Shown: positions 46,926 through 59,189 of the stretch, piece after piece | Layout of the letters: every line of letters begins with the position of its first letter | How positions within the stretch are numbered: position 1 is the first letter of the stretch | From: Rhizophagus clarus | Lineage: Eukaryota > Glomeromycota > Glomeromycetes > Glomerales > Glomeraceae | Reading direction: 5' to 3' | Length of the DNA stretch: 64,000 bases | Assembly (NCBI GenBank): GCA_015698045.1 | Contig: BLAL01000160.1 | Span: 1,426,001 to 1,490,000, forward strand | Notes under the pieces: generated by a model | What the model saw: only the letters and a program-made list of their open reading frames with translations | Database searches by the model: none | What the model was told of the DNA's origin: nothing | Program-made: the position numbers and the translations under genes

Positions 46926-47039
46926 TACAAACATAAGAATCATGTGATCCACTATTGCATGATTTTCAAGTGACATAAACGTAGTCGGCTCACTAGGAGC
47001 TCGTGTTGTTTCGTCTTATGAAAATGGTATATATTTGTA

Positions 47040-47603
47040 AAAAATTTTTAATAAGCCATTTGGCAAAAAAGTAAAAGAATCAATAAAACGATTAATAGTC
47101 AATTTCTTATTCAAAGTGAAACATATTGATAGAATTCCAAGGAATCTTTATAATTTAGGATTGGTTTTGATATAGAACTGTGGCACAGTTTATATATATG
47201 AGATGATAATCCATCATTAAGTGGCTGGAATAAAATTGTTTCTTTGTTACAGCGATTTGTACAGAAATTAAACAATAAAGTTGAACAACTCATTCGTTTA
47301 GTTCATATTCCGATGAAAAATTTGAATTTTCAACATTAAATCCCTGAAGTAATAACTGATGCTGAAAACTTTTTTTAGAATTGATTTAAGTTTTTTTTGT
47401 AGAATGTTTCAAATTCTCAAACATTCCAGTGATACGTTCTTCAAATTCTTGCTGTATCCTTCAATATCATCATCATCGTTACCAATATCCAAACTAGAAT
47501 CGATACAACTATCAATTGGATGTTTTTTAAACATTAATTTATATGCGTTGATAGGATCATTTGGTTTTATTCTCTGAAGCTTAGGTGATTTTTTCGCATG
47601 CAT
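47040..47603 (-). pseudogene. decayed reading frame, family uncertain
   Basis: From an ATG at 47603 a 64-codon piece reads MHAKKSPKLQRIKPNDPINA and KLMFKKHPIDSCIDSSLDIG, then stops. Further on, a second piece (47293-47111) reads LLFNFCTNRCNKETILFQPL and YKLCHSSISKPILNYKDSL. Composition is protein-like and both lie on the same strand directly upstream of the F-box pseudogene, but the two do not join in frame. I do not recognise the product. Confidence 0.3.
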
Positions 47604-49725
47604 TTTGGAAACGAAATTGTGCTTTTTTAAGAGTAATTTTAACTAATAAAGAATTTAAACATTTATTCTGTAAATCAAGCGAAATCAAATGGGCTGTCTG
47701 TCAGTTATTAATACAAGAAATTTGACAAATTCCAAGGATGAATTAATTAATGATAGTTCAATAACCGAAAACAAATAAAAAAGATAAAAAACTAGGGTTT
47801 AACAGATACCTAAACATCTTTCGTATCATAAATAGCAAGTAATCCTTTGGTTCATTAATTGCAATAATAAAGTCTTCATCTGTATATTAAATGGGTTAAT
47901 AATCGATTACGTTTTGCTTATGATTCTGTATTTTCAAATAAAAGATTATTTAAACCTAAATTCATTAAAGAGTCTTAAATAGTATATGATAAATAATTTA
48001 CTTTTTACATTCGATACAATACATTTAATCGTATAAAACTACAAAACGTAATTATTAATATTATAAAGTTCAGACCTGAGAAGATTAGGAATATGCGGAT
48101 TTAATAACCGGTATTTTATAAGAAATCCAATATTGATCCAATATTGAAATCAGTACGGCAGGATAGTCCAATAGATGATACACTAATCACTAATGAATAG
48201 AATTCTTTGTTTGCAGATAAAAGTGAGGCTAGTAAGAAACTACCAAAAACTAGAAACAATAATAAGTACGAATAAAATTGCAGCATGAAAATGTCTACGG
48301 GTTCTACTCTAACCCTTTATAATTTTCTTAAGAAATTCATATTTTTTTTCTGTATAAATTTTGTCTTAAGGAATATATTTGTTTTATGAATAGCTAAAAA
48401 TAAATGATAAGCGTAATTGAGTGACAATACGGTCAAATAGGATCCGCTCGTTGGGTATATAACAAGTGCCTTCATGGTATTACAAAAGAGAACATAAAAA
48501 AACAAAAAAAAGACTCATGTAAACGCTTTCTTAACACCAATTTGTTTAAAATACTCAGAACTAAAGCGAGCACTCGAGACTTCTTATGACATTATTCGTG
48601 ATCAGCTATGAATGATTTATTCAAGCCGTATAATTAAATATTCGCTTCTGGTGTTAAAATTCATCACATGAAGAAGTCATCACTAAGGTTGCTTGCCATA
48701 AGTAAAATTATTATATTTGAATTACAACCTAAGTGATTTGTAATATTATAAACATAAGTTATTACTATGCTATTGTGGGATAATAATTCTGATTTACGTG
48801 ATATCCAAAATATATATTTTTATAGAGGGATGGAACAAAGTAGTCAACAAATATTATGTTCATTCTATTGTGAGTATTTTTTTGGCTGTGGATATCTCGT
48901 TCGACGAATCGTTAATGATATCTTTAAATATACTTCTCTAATGAATTATTATCTTTAGTTGTATCATTGTAGATATTGATAATATACAACAATGTATGCC
49001 CGTTCTCAATACTGTTGAAGCATTAGATTTTTCCTGATGTACTCTACTCGTGCAGCAAGTAATAGGTGACAGATAAGAATGAACAGAATCTGACAAGAGA
49101 TATTAAAGGCAGAGAATAACATGTTCAAATGTCGATTCTATATGATTGAAACGGCTATATTGTCCATTTATTAATAGAACTGGCGGAGTAGTAATTGTTA
49201 TTGGTTATGTTTTGGATGTTAACCGATTTTATCAGGTGGCCAAAGGCCACCTAATCAGTTAATACTTATCAGACACAACGTGACTAATAACACGTTTGTT
49301 GGATATGTTTGACGTAAGAAAACTGGGCCTTTTTCGTGTATCTTATTGATTATTTTATAATAAAGTGATCAAAAATCGCTATTATAAAGTGATCAATAAA
49401 ATACGCGGAAAATGTCTAGTGCTTACATAGAACATGTGCAATAATATTTAATTACACGCATTATCATATGACGCTCCGAAAAGTGTTCATATAATTTATA
49501 AATTTTGTTGATAATTCTTTACAATACGTATCAAGGAAATTTATGGTTAAAAATGTAGGGTTTTAAAATAACCATTTTATCATTAAATCATTAACATGTA
49601 GATACAAAAAAAATTGATGATTTATTCTAAATACATCATTTAACTAATTTAAAACAAATTTTCTATAATATGCTTAATCAAATCATATTCTTTAATTAAA
49701 TATACAGTATATAAAATTATAATTG
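47604..49725. other. gene-free stretch upstream of the F-box array
   Basis: No supported gene. It contains a small perfect hairpin at 49234-49252. Confidence 0.45.
49234..49252. repeat. GC-rich hairpin AGGTGGCC-AAA-GGCCACCT
   Basis: Perfect 8-bp stem with a 3-base loop. Weaker pairing continues outward (AACCGAT...ATC against TAATCAGTT). It stands out in AT-rich DNA and is about 475 bases downstream of F-box copy 2 (which is on -), too far to be its obvious terminator. It may be an eroded miniature element. Confidence 0.5.
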
Positions 49726-51210
49726 TCATACGTTTATATGCTTAATCACTCCTTCAATTTTATATTTACTGATTAATTCCCTATATGAATCATTTCTTCG
49801 ATAAAAATATAAATCATCTATTAAAATGGTAATTGCAGGTCGTCCCTTCCATTTTTCAAAGAATGTCCTTAAATTTTCTAAAGAAAACTCTATATCATAA
49901 GGAATTCCAATTTCTCTTAGATTGGTTGATGCTTCTCTAATTAACACATCTGACAAATATTCTCCAAATTCTAATTCTTTCCCTTCTTCATAATATGTTT
50001 CTTTAAAATGTAATGATCGTAACTTTTGACAGTTTTTAAGTAATTTTTCAAATTCAATAAAATGTTCAGTTAATAATGGAAATACAGGAATTGTTAAATA
50101 TTCAATTAAAATACAATTTTTATGAATTGCACGAATAAGGTCTAGTGAGTCATCGATAAACCAATCACGACTCAAATAATAATCATGAATCCGTAATTCC
50201 CTAAGAGAAAAGCTTTTATTTATCATACAAGCAGCTTGGTAAATATTTATTAAGTCTATTTCAAGGATCTCAAGATTACGATAAGCCACCATTTCCAATT
50301 CTTCTTCAAAATCATCACACTCTAAAAATATAGGAGAATTAATTTCTATTACTTTTAAATTATGAAGATCTAAGAGAGTATATTGTAGAAATGTATAATC
50401 ATAATCATCATGTATACTTTTTGGAAAATCATAGTAATCATATTGAATACTTATTTCAAAATGATTAAGAGTATTTGCATGATTTCTTAACATATGAAAA
50501 ATTTCTGTATAAGGATCTTCCAATAATTCCACATATGGAGTATAATAATCACTATTAAAATCGTCTTTCCATTTAAAATATTTCAAATTTTTTTGAAATT
50601 CGATTAACTTTGTAGTTCCATGATTAACTTTGAAATTATTATTAATAATAATGATTCTTTGTATTTGTTGACAGATATGTGATATTCTGTAAAAGTATTT
50701 AGGATCAATAGATGTATCGCATGTTAATTCACAAAGTGATTCAAGATGGTCCTTTGCCTCTGGAAGATGTACTAATAACTCATAGGTACCACACATATTT
50801 AAATACTTAATCTCTAAACATTTCTTTATCAAAAAACTGTAAATTTCTTCTTGTAATAGAAATCGATTATATTCTGATGATGATCCAATGGAAATTATTT
50901 CATCTATGATTTTTACATTGATACTTCTACAGAAAGATAAATAATCAAATGCAAGTGATTGACTTGAGATTTTAATTCCTTTCTTTGTTAAGGATTCTTT
51001 AACATCGTTGGACAAATAAGAAGTAATAATGGAGTATAAAGAAATTTTATTACGATAATTAATAGTATAGTGCCAAGGTTCCTTCCATAAAACTGGGATC
51101 ACAGTCTCACACCAAAGCCTATTAACCATTAGGCATGGAAAGAGAAATTTTGAATCATTTTGTAATTCCTCAAATATCAAAAACAGTACATCCTTATTAA
51201 GCTTGGACAT
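49726..51210 (-). CDS. F-box / leucine-rich-like protein, copy 2
   Basis: Intronless, 494 residues. The F-box is in residues 1-45 (KDVLFLIFEELQNDSKFLF, then LMVNRLWCETVIPVLW), followed by leucine-rich-like segments (SLCELTCDTSIDPKYF, LDLHNLKVIEI, NLEILEIDLINIYQ, SLRELRIHDYYL, IEFEKLLKNCQKLRSLHF, LRTFFEKWKGRPAI). It is the first gene of a same-strand run of four (with 52585, 54833 and 57600) and is more similar to those than to copy 1. A TATA-like box and the shared upstream block are present. Likely role: substrate adaptor of an SCF ubiquitin ligase, by family. Confidence 0.87.
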   Translation of the reverse strand: MSKLNKDVLFLIFEELQNDSKFLFPCLMVNRLWCETVIPVLWKEPWHYTINYRNKISLYSIITSYLSNDVKESLTKKGIKISSQSLAFDYLSFCRSINVKIIDEIISIGSSSEYNRFLLQEEIYSFLIKKCLEIKYLNMCGTYELLVHLPEAKDHLESLCELTCDTSIDPKYFYRISHICQQIQRIIIINNNFKVNHGTTKLIEFQKNLKYFKWKDDFNSDYYTPYVELLEDPYTEIFHMLRNHANTLNHFEISIQYDYYDFPKSIHDDYDYTFLQYTLLDLHNLKVIEINSPIFLECDDFEEELEMVAYRNLEILEIDLINIYQAACMINKSFSLRELRIHDYYLSRDWFIDDSLDLIRAIHKNCILIEYLTIPVFPLLTEHFIEFEKLLKNCQKLRSLHFKETYYEEGKELEFGEYLSDVLIREASTNLREIGIPYDIEFSLENLRTFFEKWKGRPAITILIDDLYFYRRNDSYRELISKYKIEGVIKHINV

Positions 51211-51274
51211 TTTTTTTTTAAAAAAAAAAAAAAAATAGAATGAAGATTAAAATGGTAAATATACAATGCGATAC

Positions 51275-51425
51275 ATTATATAAAACTCCAGTGTACGACT
51301 ATAAATGATGATCCATAATGTTTCACCGCACCGGAACATACTGTGTATGGAAAATGCAGGGTCTTTAGTAACAAAGTTACACGGTTACTTTAAGTAATGT
51401 AGATCACAAAATTTAATCAGTTAAC
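51275..51425 (-). promoter_or_regulatory. upstream region of F-box copy 2 with TATA and conserved blocks
   Basis: A TATA-like ATTATATAAA lies at 51275-51284. It is followed in plus order by GACTATAAATGATGATCCATA then ATGTTTCACCGCACCGGAA, then GTTACACGGTTAC and AATGTAGATCACAAA. The same words in the same order lie upstream of copies 3 and 5, and the last two upstream of copy 1. Confidence 0.5.
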
Positions 51426-52584
51426 AGTAAGATCCGAGTACAATAAGTAATCAGCGAATCCAAATTTGACAAGCTTTTTTTTTGAAATATTTATTACATT
51501 TGTATGAATATGCTGTAAAGGTAATACTAAATCAATTTTTTTATAGTTGTACAAAATGAGAATAGCGAATTATTATTTAATATTTTCTTTTGATGATAAT
51601 CATTACTATTTTAATCATACAAGTGGATTACAATTGCAAGTGGCTGAAAACAATTATGTAATATTTATTCTACAATGAGATGGGATATTCTCTATAGATT
51701 TCCAATGGAGGTAATGATACATGGTAATGTAACATCTCAAAATCACTGTGCTATTAAACTAATTTCAGTTACTCTGAAATTCAATCAATTTATTACATTT
51801 TTTCTGCTGTACAATTATATTTCTCTTGAACACGACATTAATTTACTGGAAAACTAATATATATATACATATGCTTAAATTATTTTATTTCGGAAATATT
51901 GAAATATTTTTTTAAACTTTTAAAATAATCTGACCAATTGCAACAAAAAAAAATTAATAACTAAGTCAAATATTTAAAAATTTCTTATTGCTTGAAAAAA
52001 AATATAAATATACAAATGTTTTTGTACAAATAAATATAATAAATAGGGTAATTGATAAATTAAGATTTTAACGGTTCAATCTCATTGAAATCACATAATT
52101 ATTGAACTTTAAAATTAAATATTATTACATAGTAATACCTTCCTTATGGAAAAGCTTACATCTAGTATATCAGATATTATCATATTACAATCAATTGACG
52201 ATAATTGTTTCAAGATGAATCTTTTAAAGTATTACATACACGTTTTTCAACTAATAATTGCAAAATCACTACAATTTGTCTAAGTATTAATATACTTACC
52301 ATCTAAAAAATCATTGAGCTCAATTATTTTATTAATTTAATTACTATTACATAAAAGTTTTGTTAATTTGTATTTAATTGTTTTTAGAAGCAATGTAGGT
52401 ATTTTGAAATAGAATACTTTATATTAATCTTAAAAAGCGTGAAATGAACATTTAGCACGCTTTAAAGGGAACTGATATATTTATACAAATGTGAGATATT
52501 TTATCATATCATCGTTAAAAAACGATAAAATTTGGTCTTTATTTAAAACCAGATATTCAACAATGTAAATAAATAAATTACCAT
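51426..52584. other. spacer between F-box copies 2 and 3
   Basis: No gene. Parts are duplicated elsewhere in the array. 51540-51860 resembles 54490-54720 (AGCGAATTATTATT, GATTTCCAATG, TAATGTAACATC, TTACTGGAAAACTA). 52255-52450 resembles 57150-57345 (AAAATCACTA, CATCTAAAAAAT, AAAGCGTGAA). Confidence 0.55.
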
Positions 52585-54081
52585 CTAGTATATACTTATA
52601 TATTTAATTACTCCTTCTATTATATATTTACTGACTAGCCTCTTGTATGAATCATCCTTATAAATATAAGAATTTTCTAAGTACATCAAAACAGCAGGTC
52701 GTCCCTTCCATTTTTCAAAGAAAGTCTCTAAAGCTTTTAAAGAAAACTCAAAGTCGCAAGTAATACCAAATTCTCTTAAATATTTTGATGTCTCTTTAAC
52801 TAACACATTTAACAAATATTCACCAAATTCTAATTCATTTCCTTCTTCATAATGATATGAGTCTTTAAAATATAATGATCGTAATTTTTGACATTTTTTA
52901 AGTAATTTTTCAAATTCAATACAATAATCCTCTAATAATGGAAATGTAGGAATTGATAAATATTCAATCAAAAAACAATTTTCACAAATTGTACGAATGA
53001 AATCAAGAGAGTCATCATTAAACTCATCATGATCCACGTAATATTCATGAATCCGTAATTCTCTGAGATAAAAGCTATTTTTTATTATACAAGTTGCTTG
53101 GTAAATATCTATAAAGTCTGTCTCAAAGATCTCAAGGTTACGATAAGCCACCATTTCTAATTTTTTATTAAAATCATTATTGTTTAAAAATATAGGTGTA
53201 TTAATTTTTAAAATTTTTAAATTATGAAGTTCTAGAAGCGTATATTGTAAAAATGTGTAATCATATTTATTATAAATATCGCGATAGTCGCTGTGACAGT
53301 TGGTAGGATAATCAAACTGAAGAACTATTTCAAAATGATTAAGAGTGTTGGCGTGTTTTTTTAATATATCAAAAATTTCATCATAAGGATCTTCCAAACG
53401 TTCTAAATATGGCGTATAATAATCATAATTAAATTCGTCTTTCCATTTAAAATATTTTAAATTTTTTTGAAATTCGATTAACTTTGCGGTTCCGTGATTA
53501 ACTTTAAAGTTATTATTAAAGATGTTGATTCTTTGTATTTGTTGACAGATACGTGATATTATGTAACAGTATTTAGAATCAATGGATGTGTCACATGTTA
53601 ATTCGCAAAGTGATTCAAGACGAAACCTTGCTTCTGGAAGATATACTAACTCATAAGTACCACGTATATTTAAACACTTTATTTCTGAACATTTCTTTAA
53701 TAGGATACTGTAAATTTCTTCTTGTAATAAAAATCGATTATATTCTGATGATGATTCAATGGAAATTATTTTATCTATAATTATTACATTGATACTTCTG
53801 CAGAAAGACAAATAATCAAATACAAGTGGTTGGTTCGAAATTCTAATTCCTTTCTTTGTAAAAAATTCTTTAATATCATTGGATAAGTAAGAAGTAATGA
53901 TAGAGTATAAAGAATCTTTATTACAATAATCAATAGCATAGTTCCAAGGTTCCCTCCATAATATTGGAATCGCAATTTTACACCAGAGTCTATTAACCAT
54001 CAGACATGAAAAGAGAAATTTTGAATTATATTGTAATTTCTCAAATATCAAAAAAAGAACATCTTTGTTAAGGTTGGACAT
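52585..54081 (-). CDS. F-box / leucine-rich-like protein, copy 3
   Basis: Intronless, 498 residues. F-box at the N-terminus (MSNLNKDVLFLIFEKLQYNS, SCLMVNRLWCKIAIPILWREPW), then the same series of leucine-rich-like segments as copies 2 and 5 (SLCELTCDTSIDSKYC, LLELHNLKILKI, YLRELRIHEYYV, LKALETFFEKWKGRPAV). Open throughout with no lost F-box residue. The ATG is preceded by (ATTT)n on the plus strand. No clean TATA is seen, but the shared upstream blocks are present. Likely SCF substrate adaptor. Confidence 0.87.
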   Translation of the reverse strand: MSNLNKDVLFLIFEKLQYNSKFLFSCLMVNRLWCKIAIPILWREPWNYAIDYCNKDSLYSIITSYLSNDIKEFFTKKGIRISNQPLVFDYLSFCRSINVIIIDKIISIESSSEYNRFLLQEEIYSILLKKCSEIKCLNIRGTYELVYLPEARFRLESLCELTCDTSIDSKYCYIISRICQQIQRINIFNNNFKVNHGTAKLIEFQKNLKYFKWKDEFNYDYYTPYLERLEDPYDEIFDILKKHANTLNHFEIVLQFDYPTNCHSDYRDIYNKYDYTFLQYTLLELHNLKILKINTPIFLNNNDFNKKLEMVAYRNLEIFETDFIDIYQATCIIKNSFYLRELRIHEYYVDHDEFNDDSLDFIRTICENCFLIEYLSIPTFPLLEDYCIEFEKLLKKCQKLRSLYFKDSYHYEEGNELEFGEYLLNVLVKETSKYLREFGITCDFEFSLKALETFFEKWKGRPAVLMYLENSYIYKDDSYKRLVSKYIIEGVIKYISIY

Positions 54082-54082
54082 T

Positions 54083-54110
54083 TTTATTTATTTATTTATT
54101 TATTTATTTT
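54083..54110. repeat. (ATTT)n microsatellite at the 5' end of F-box copy 3
   Basis: About six tandem ATTT units directly upstream of the ATG (in the transcribed leader), followed by a long A-run at 54135-54157. Length is likely variable between strains. Confidence 0.7.
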
Positions 54111-54204
54111 TTCAATAAATAAAAAATAAAAGTAAAAAAAAAAAAAAAAAAAAAAATAAAAAAATAAAAATAAGAATAAAATAGTAAATAAGCAATGAAA
54201 TGCG

Positions 54205-54365
54205 TTACTGTACACGATGTACAGTACACAGTACAACCATAATTTGCTGATCAGTAATGTTTCGCTGCACTGGAAAATACTATATATGGAAGGTGCAGGT
54301 CTTCAGAAACACAGTTACACAATTTAAAATTGGTAGTTTAAAAGTAATGTAGATCACAAATTTAG
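54205..54365 (-). promoter_or_regulatory. conserved upstream block, F-box copy 3
   Basis: Plus order: ACAACCATAATTTGCTGATCAG, ATGTTTCGCTGCACTGG, AGTTACACAATTTAAAATTGG, AGTAATGTAGATCACAAA. It is collinear with the blocks of copies 2 and 5. Confidence 0.5.
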
Positions 54366-54832
54366 CAAAAAAAATTTTCGTGATTAATATTTGATGTAAC
54401 AAATAAACGATAAATTCAAGTTTGACAAACTCTTATATTCATACAAAAGTAATGATTCAATGATTTTTTTAAAAGCATCGCTGAATCTTTTTTAGTTGTA
54501 CGAATGGGGTTAAGCGAATTATTATTAATATTTGTGAAAATTTATTGATTTCCAATGATGGAGATTATGCATGTTAATGTAACATCACAAGATCGCTGTA
54601 CTATAGATCAATTTCTTTAAAAAGGAAGTTTATATTTTTCTATTATTAACGGCATCACACGATTAGGTTTCTCTTGAACATAGCAAGAATTATCATTAAT
54701 TTACTGGAAAACTAGAAAATATTGACCATATATTTTTCAACCTTTTAATCAATTGCAACAAAAAGGACCAATGGGCAATCTTTAAAAAATTTTATAAAAA
54801 CAAAATTTATTCAATAATAAAATTGAAATCAT

Positions 54833-56087
54833 CTATATATTTATATGCTTAATTATTCTTTCCATTTTATATTTACTGATCAGCTTCTTGTATGAATCAT
54901 CTTTATGGTAAACAAAATAAGGTCTATCTATATACATTGAAACTGCAGGTCGTCCCTTCCATTTTTCAAAGAACGTCTATAAAGTTTTTAAGGAAAATTC
55001 AATGTTATAAGAAATAGCAATTTCTCTTAAATTTATTGATGCTCCTACAATTAACACATTTGATAAATATTCTCCAAGTTCTGATTCATTTCCCTCTTCA
55101 TAATATGTGTTTTTAAGACATAATGATCGTAATTTTTGTCAACTTTTAAGTAATTTTTAAATACCATCTAACGATAGAAATACAGGAATTAATAAATATT
55201 CAATTAAAAAACAATTTTCACAAATTGTACGAACTTTAAATTATGAAGTTCTAGGGGTGTATATTGTAGAAATGTGTAATCATATTTATCGTAAATATCG
55301 TAATAATCGGTGGGATAACCATATTACAAACTGAAGAACTATTTCCAAATGATGAGAGTATTGGCGTGTTTTTTTAAAATATTAAAAATTTCATCATAAG
55401 GATCATCCAATAATTCCACATATGACGTATAATAATCACCATTAAAATCGTCTTCTCATTTAAAATATTTTAAATTTGTTTGAGATTCGATTAACTTAGT
55501 AACGATTAACTTTAAAGTTATTATTAATAATGATGATTCTTTGTATTTGTTGGCAGATACTTGATATTATTCTGTAATAGTACTTAGAATCAATGGAAGT
55601 GTCACATGTTAATTCGCAAAGTGATACAAGACGGAACCTTACTTCTGGAAGATATACTAGCTTATAAGTATCAAGTACATTTAAATACTTAATTTCTGAA
55701 CTTTTCTTTATCAGGATATTGTAAATTTCTTCTTGTAATAAAAATCGATTATAATATATTCTGATTATGATTCAACGGAAATTATTTCGTCCATAATTTT
55801 CATAATGATACTCTTACAGAAAGATAAATAATCATGTTGACCCGAAATTTTAATTCCTTTATTTGTTAAAAATTCTTTATCATTGGATAAATAAGAAGTG
55901 ATAACGGAGTATAAAGAATTGTTATTACGATAATTAACAGCATAGCTCCAAGGTTTCCTCCATAGGACCGGAACCACAATTTCACACCAAAGTCTATTGG
56001 CCATTAGGCATGAAAAGAGGAATTTTGAATTGTATCGTAATTCCTCAAATATCAAAAAAAAAGAACAACGTTGTTAAGTTTGGACAT
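54833..56087 (-). pseudogene. F-box pseudogene, copy 4 of the array
   Basis: Same gene as copies 2, 3 and 5 but broken. The start is intact (MSKLNN), but the T-run in the VLFLIF codons is two bases longer than in the sisters and shifts frame. A 96-codon piece (56055-55765) still reads as the F-box region. Further stops and shifts occur in the middle. About 220 bases are missing at 55230, where CAAATTGTACGAA joins directly to the later CTTTAAATTATGAAG. The 3' end matches the sisters. The promoter blocks seen in the other copies are absent upstream, replaced by unrelated DNA from about 56145. Confidence 0.8.
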
Positions 56088-56144
56088 TTACTTTTTTTTT
56101 TTTAAAGGAAAAAAAAAAATGAATAAAATAGTAAAACATTATAT

Positions 56145-57140
56145 AATTACAAAAAGAAATCGGCTAGAGATCAGCCCACAGCCACATAAAACCAATGAAA
56201 AGGATAGCCAATTAAGGAGAGTGGATCAACCTCGCGAACAGCTGGATACAAAAACAAATAAATTAGCAATAAAGAACAAATCAAAGTTCAAACGGCAAAA
56301 CGGAAAAAATATTTACCAGTACCATCGTACCAGAAGACTCGTGACGTTGTTAAGGATCCATAAATCATCCCTTTGCCATAGATCCTCTCAACTAGATACT
56401 CCTGCTTGGTTTTAATAGGTTTCTTTTTATTAATAATAAAATTTATAACGAAGATACAAGAGTCCGCGTCCTAAATCCCACTTAATTATATAACTCTCAT
56501 TGTCCTCCATTACGTATGTTGCTTCATGACATCATTCATACATCATACGCAGTTCACCAACTTCATGATACCTTTAGTTTAAGGTCTTCGCGAGAATCGA
56601 AAAAGGAGACAACCGACAAAATATTCGAAGAAATCGAAACATAAGGATCAGGATTCCATCAAATTATTTAAGAAATTTACACTAGTTTGTTGCAAAATTT
56701 TTCCAGAAGATTTTTGTTCTTTTTTTTTGTATTAGCAGTTTAGTAGTTATAGTAGTCACTCAATACTTAAATTCTTGGTATTGGTGTTGGTTGTTATAGA
56801 CTAAACGATGCGACTAGTTAATGAGTTGGATTTTGTTAACATTAGTTTTTGTTGTCTATGAAATACTCCAAATTTGAGCCGTCAAAAATAACCCAAAAAA
56901 ATTCGTTTGTACACAATCTTCCCACTGTCTAACTAATTTCCAAAGTACGTTATTATTTGACTAGCAAATTCGTATATGATATATGGAAAAGCTTAATCAA
57001 TCATGTCAATTTAATTCCCGAAGATGTGCAAGAGTTTTTGCTTAATTTCATATATCAGCTGCAATGTCGTTTATAAGTACAAAAAAAAATAAACATTATG
57101 ATGAATCGTTTAAGAATATAATAATGTTATACACTCTTTA
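56145..57140. other. unrelated insertion-like segment inside the F-box array
   Basis: Where the sisters have conserved promoter sequence, this stretch has less AT-rich, unrelated DNA (about 56145-56660 and beyond). A 114-codon plus-strand frame (56071-56415) crosses its left edge but reads as an Arg/Lys/Gln-rich mixture without recognisable domain. No terminal repeats were found. It is probably a decayed mobile element or a rearrangement. Confidence 0.35.
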
Positions 57141-57599
57141 ATTAATAATTACAAAATCACTATAATTTTGACTAAATCATTACATATTTTTGCCATCTAA
57201 AAAATTATTATTTCGTCTAAAACCGATTGCATAGAAAATTAATAAAACTTTAACTTAAATAGTAATAAATTAATAAAGATCAAAGAAGATGTTTTTTGTA
57301 GTAAAATAATTTAAAATAAATTGATCTTAGAAAGCGTGAAGTGAAACATCGATTTATTATCCATTGGTTTGTTTTTTGCACACTTGTTGAAATTCCCACG
57401 ACTTATCTTTAATTGTTGCCAATTGTGTCTTATATAGTATATGAGCTAGCTAAAGACACTTATCAATTGATACATTAAGGATGTCGGTAATAAATATTCA
57501 TGTTTTCCAAAAATCAGAAACCAAAACATTCAATTATATGAAACAAATAATAAAATCTGTGTAGTCTTTATAATTCAGTAATGAAGTTGAAATTACTGT

Positions 57600-59083
57600 C
57601 TATATATTTATATCCTTAATTACTCCTTCCATTTTATATTTACTGATCAGGTTCTTATATGAATCATTATGATAATCAAAAGAATTATTTAAACGTATTG
57701 AAACTGCTGGTCTTCCCTTCCATTTTTCAAAGAACGTCTCTAAAGTTTCTGAAGAAAACTTAATGTCATAAGAGAATTCAATTTCTCTCAGATTTGTTGA
57801 TGCCTCTTTAACTAACACATTTAATAAACGTTCTTCATATTCCAATTCATTTACTTCTATATAATATATTTCTAAAAATTGTAATGATTGTAGCTTTTGG
57901 CAGTTTTTAAGTAATTTTTCAAATTCAATAAAATGATCCTCCAATAATGGAAATACAGGAATTGTTAAATATTCAACTAAAATACAATTTTCACAAATTG
58001 TACGAATAAAACAAAGTGAGTCTTCAATAAACCATTCAGATTCAAAGTAATAATCATGAATCCGTAATTCTCTAAGAGAAAAGCTATTTTTTATTATACC
58101 AGAGACTTGGTAAATATTTACCAAGTTTATCTCAAAAATCTCGAGGTTACGATAAGTCGCTTTTTCCAATTTTTCATTAAAATCATCATTACTATTTAAA
58201 AATATAGGAGAATCAATTTTTAAAAATTTTAAATTATGAAGTTCTAGAAGCGTATATTGTAGAAATGTGTAATCATATTCATTATAATTGGGATAGTCAT
58301 CAAATTGAAGACTTATTTCAAGATGATCAAGAGTATTTGCATGTTTTTCTAATGCACGAAAAATTTCTGTATAAGGATCTTCCAATAGTTCCACATATGA
58401 CGGTGGCGGATAATAGTCATCATCATCAATAATAAAATCATCTTTCCATTTAAAATATTTCAAATTTTTTTGAAATACGATTAACTTGGTAGTTCCATGA
58501 TTAACTTTAAAATTATTATTAATAATGTTGATTCTTTGTATTTGTTGACAGATATGCGATATTCTGTAAAAGTATTTATGATCAATAGATGTATCGAATG
58601 TCAATTCACAAAGTGATTCAAGACGGTCCTTTGCCTCTGGATGATATACTATTTCATAAGTACCACATATATCTAAATACTTAATCTCTGAACATTTCCT
58701 TATCAAGAACATGTAAATTTCTTCTTGTAATAGAAATAAATTATATTCTGATAATGACCCAACGGAAATTATTTCATCTATAATTTTTATATTAATGCTC
58801 TTACAAAAAGACAAATAATCAAATGCAAGTGATTGACTTGAAATTCGAATTCCTTTCTTTGTTAAGAGTTCTTTAATATCATTGGGTAAATAGGAAGTAA
58901 TAATGGAGTATAAAGAATTTTTATTACGATAATCAATAGCGTAACACCATGGTTTTCTCCATAAAATTGGAATCACAGTTTCACACCAAAGTCTATTAAC
59001 CATTAGGCATGAAAAGAGGAATTTTGAATCATTTTGTAATTCCTCAAATATCAAAAAAAGAACATCTTTGTTAAGTTTGGACA

Positions 59084-59084
<1 letters not shown>
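57600..59084 (-). CDS. F-box / leucine-rich-like protein, copy 5
   Basis: Intronless, 494 residues. F-box KDVLFLIFEELQNDSKFLF with LMVNRLWCETVIPILWRKPW. Leucine-rich-like segments in the same order as copies 2 and 3 (SLCELTFDTSIDHKYF, LLELHNLKFLKI, NLEIFEINLVNIYQ, SLRELRIHDYYF, IEFEKLLKNCQKLQSLQF, LETFFEKWKGRPAV). The central loop has an Asp/Tyr/Pro-rich insertion (DDDDYYPPPSY) not seen in the others. It is the most upstream member of the array in transcription order. The leader directly before the ATG contains very long T/A runs. Confidence 0.87.
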
Positions 59085-59123
<39 letters not shown>

Positions 59124-59189
59124 TTATAAATTATAAAATAATGAAAAAAAAAAAAAAAAAAAATGAACAATGAAGTATATTGTAAAAAA

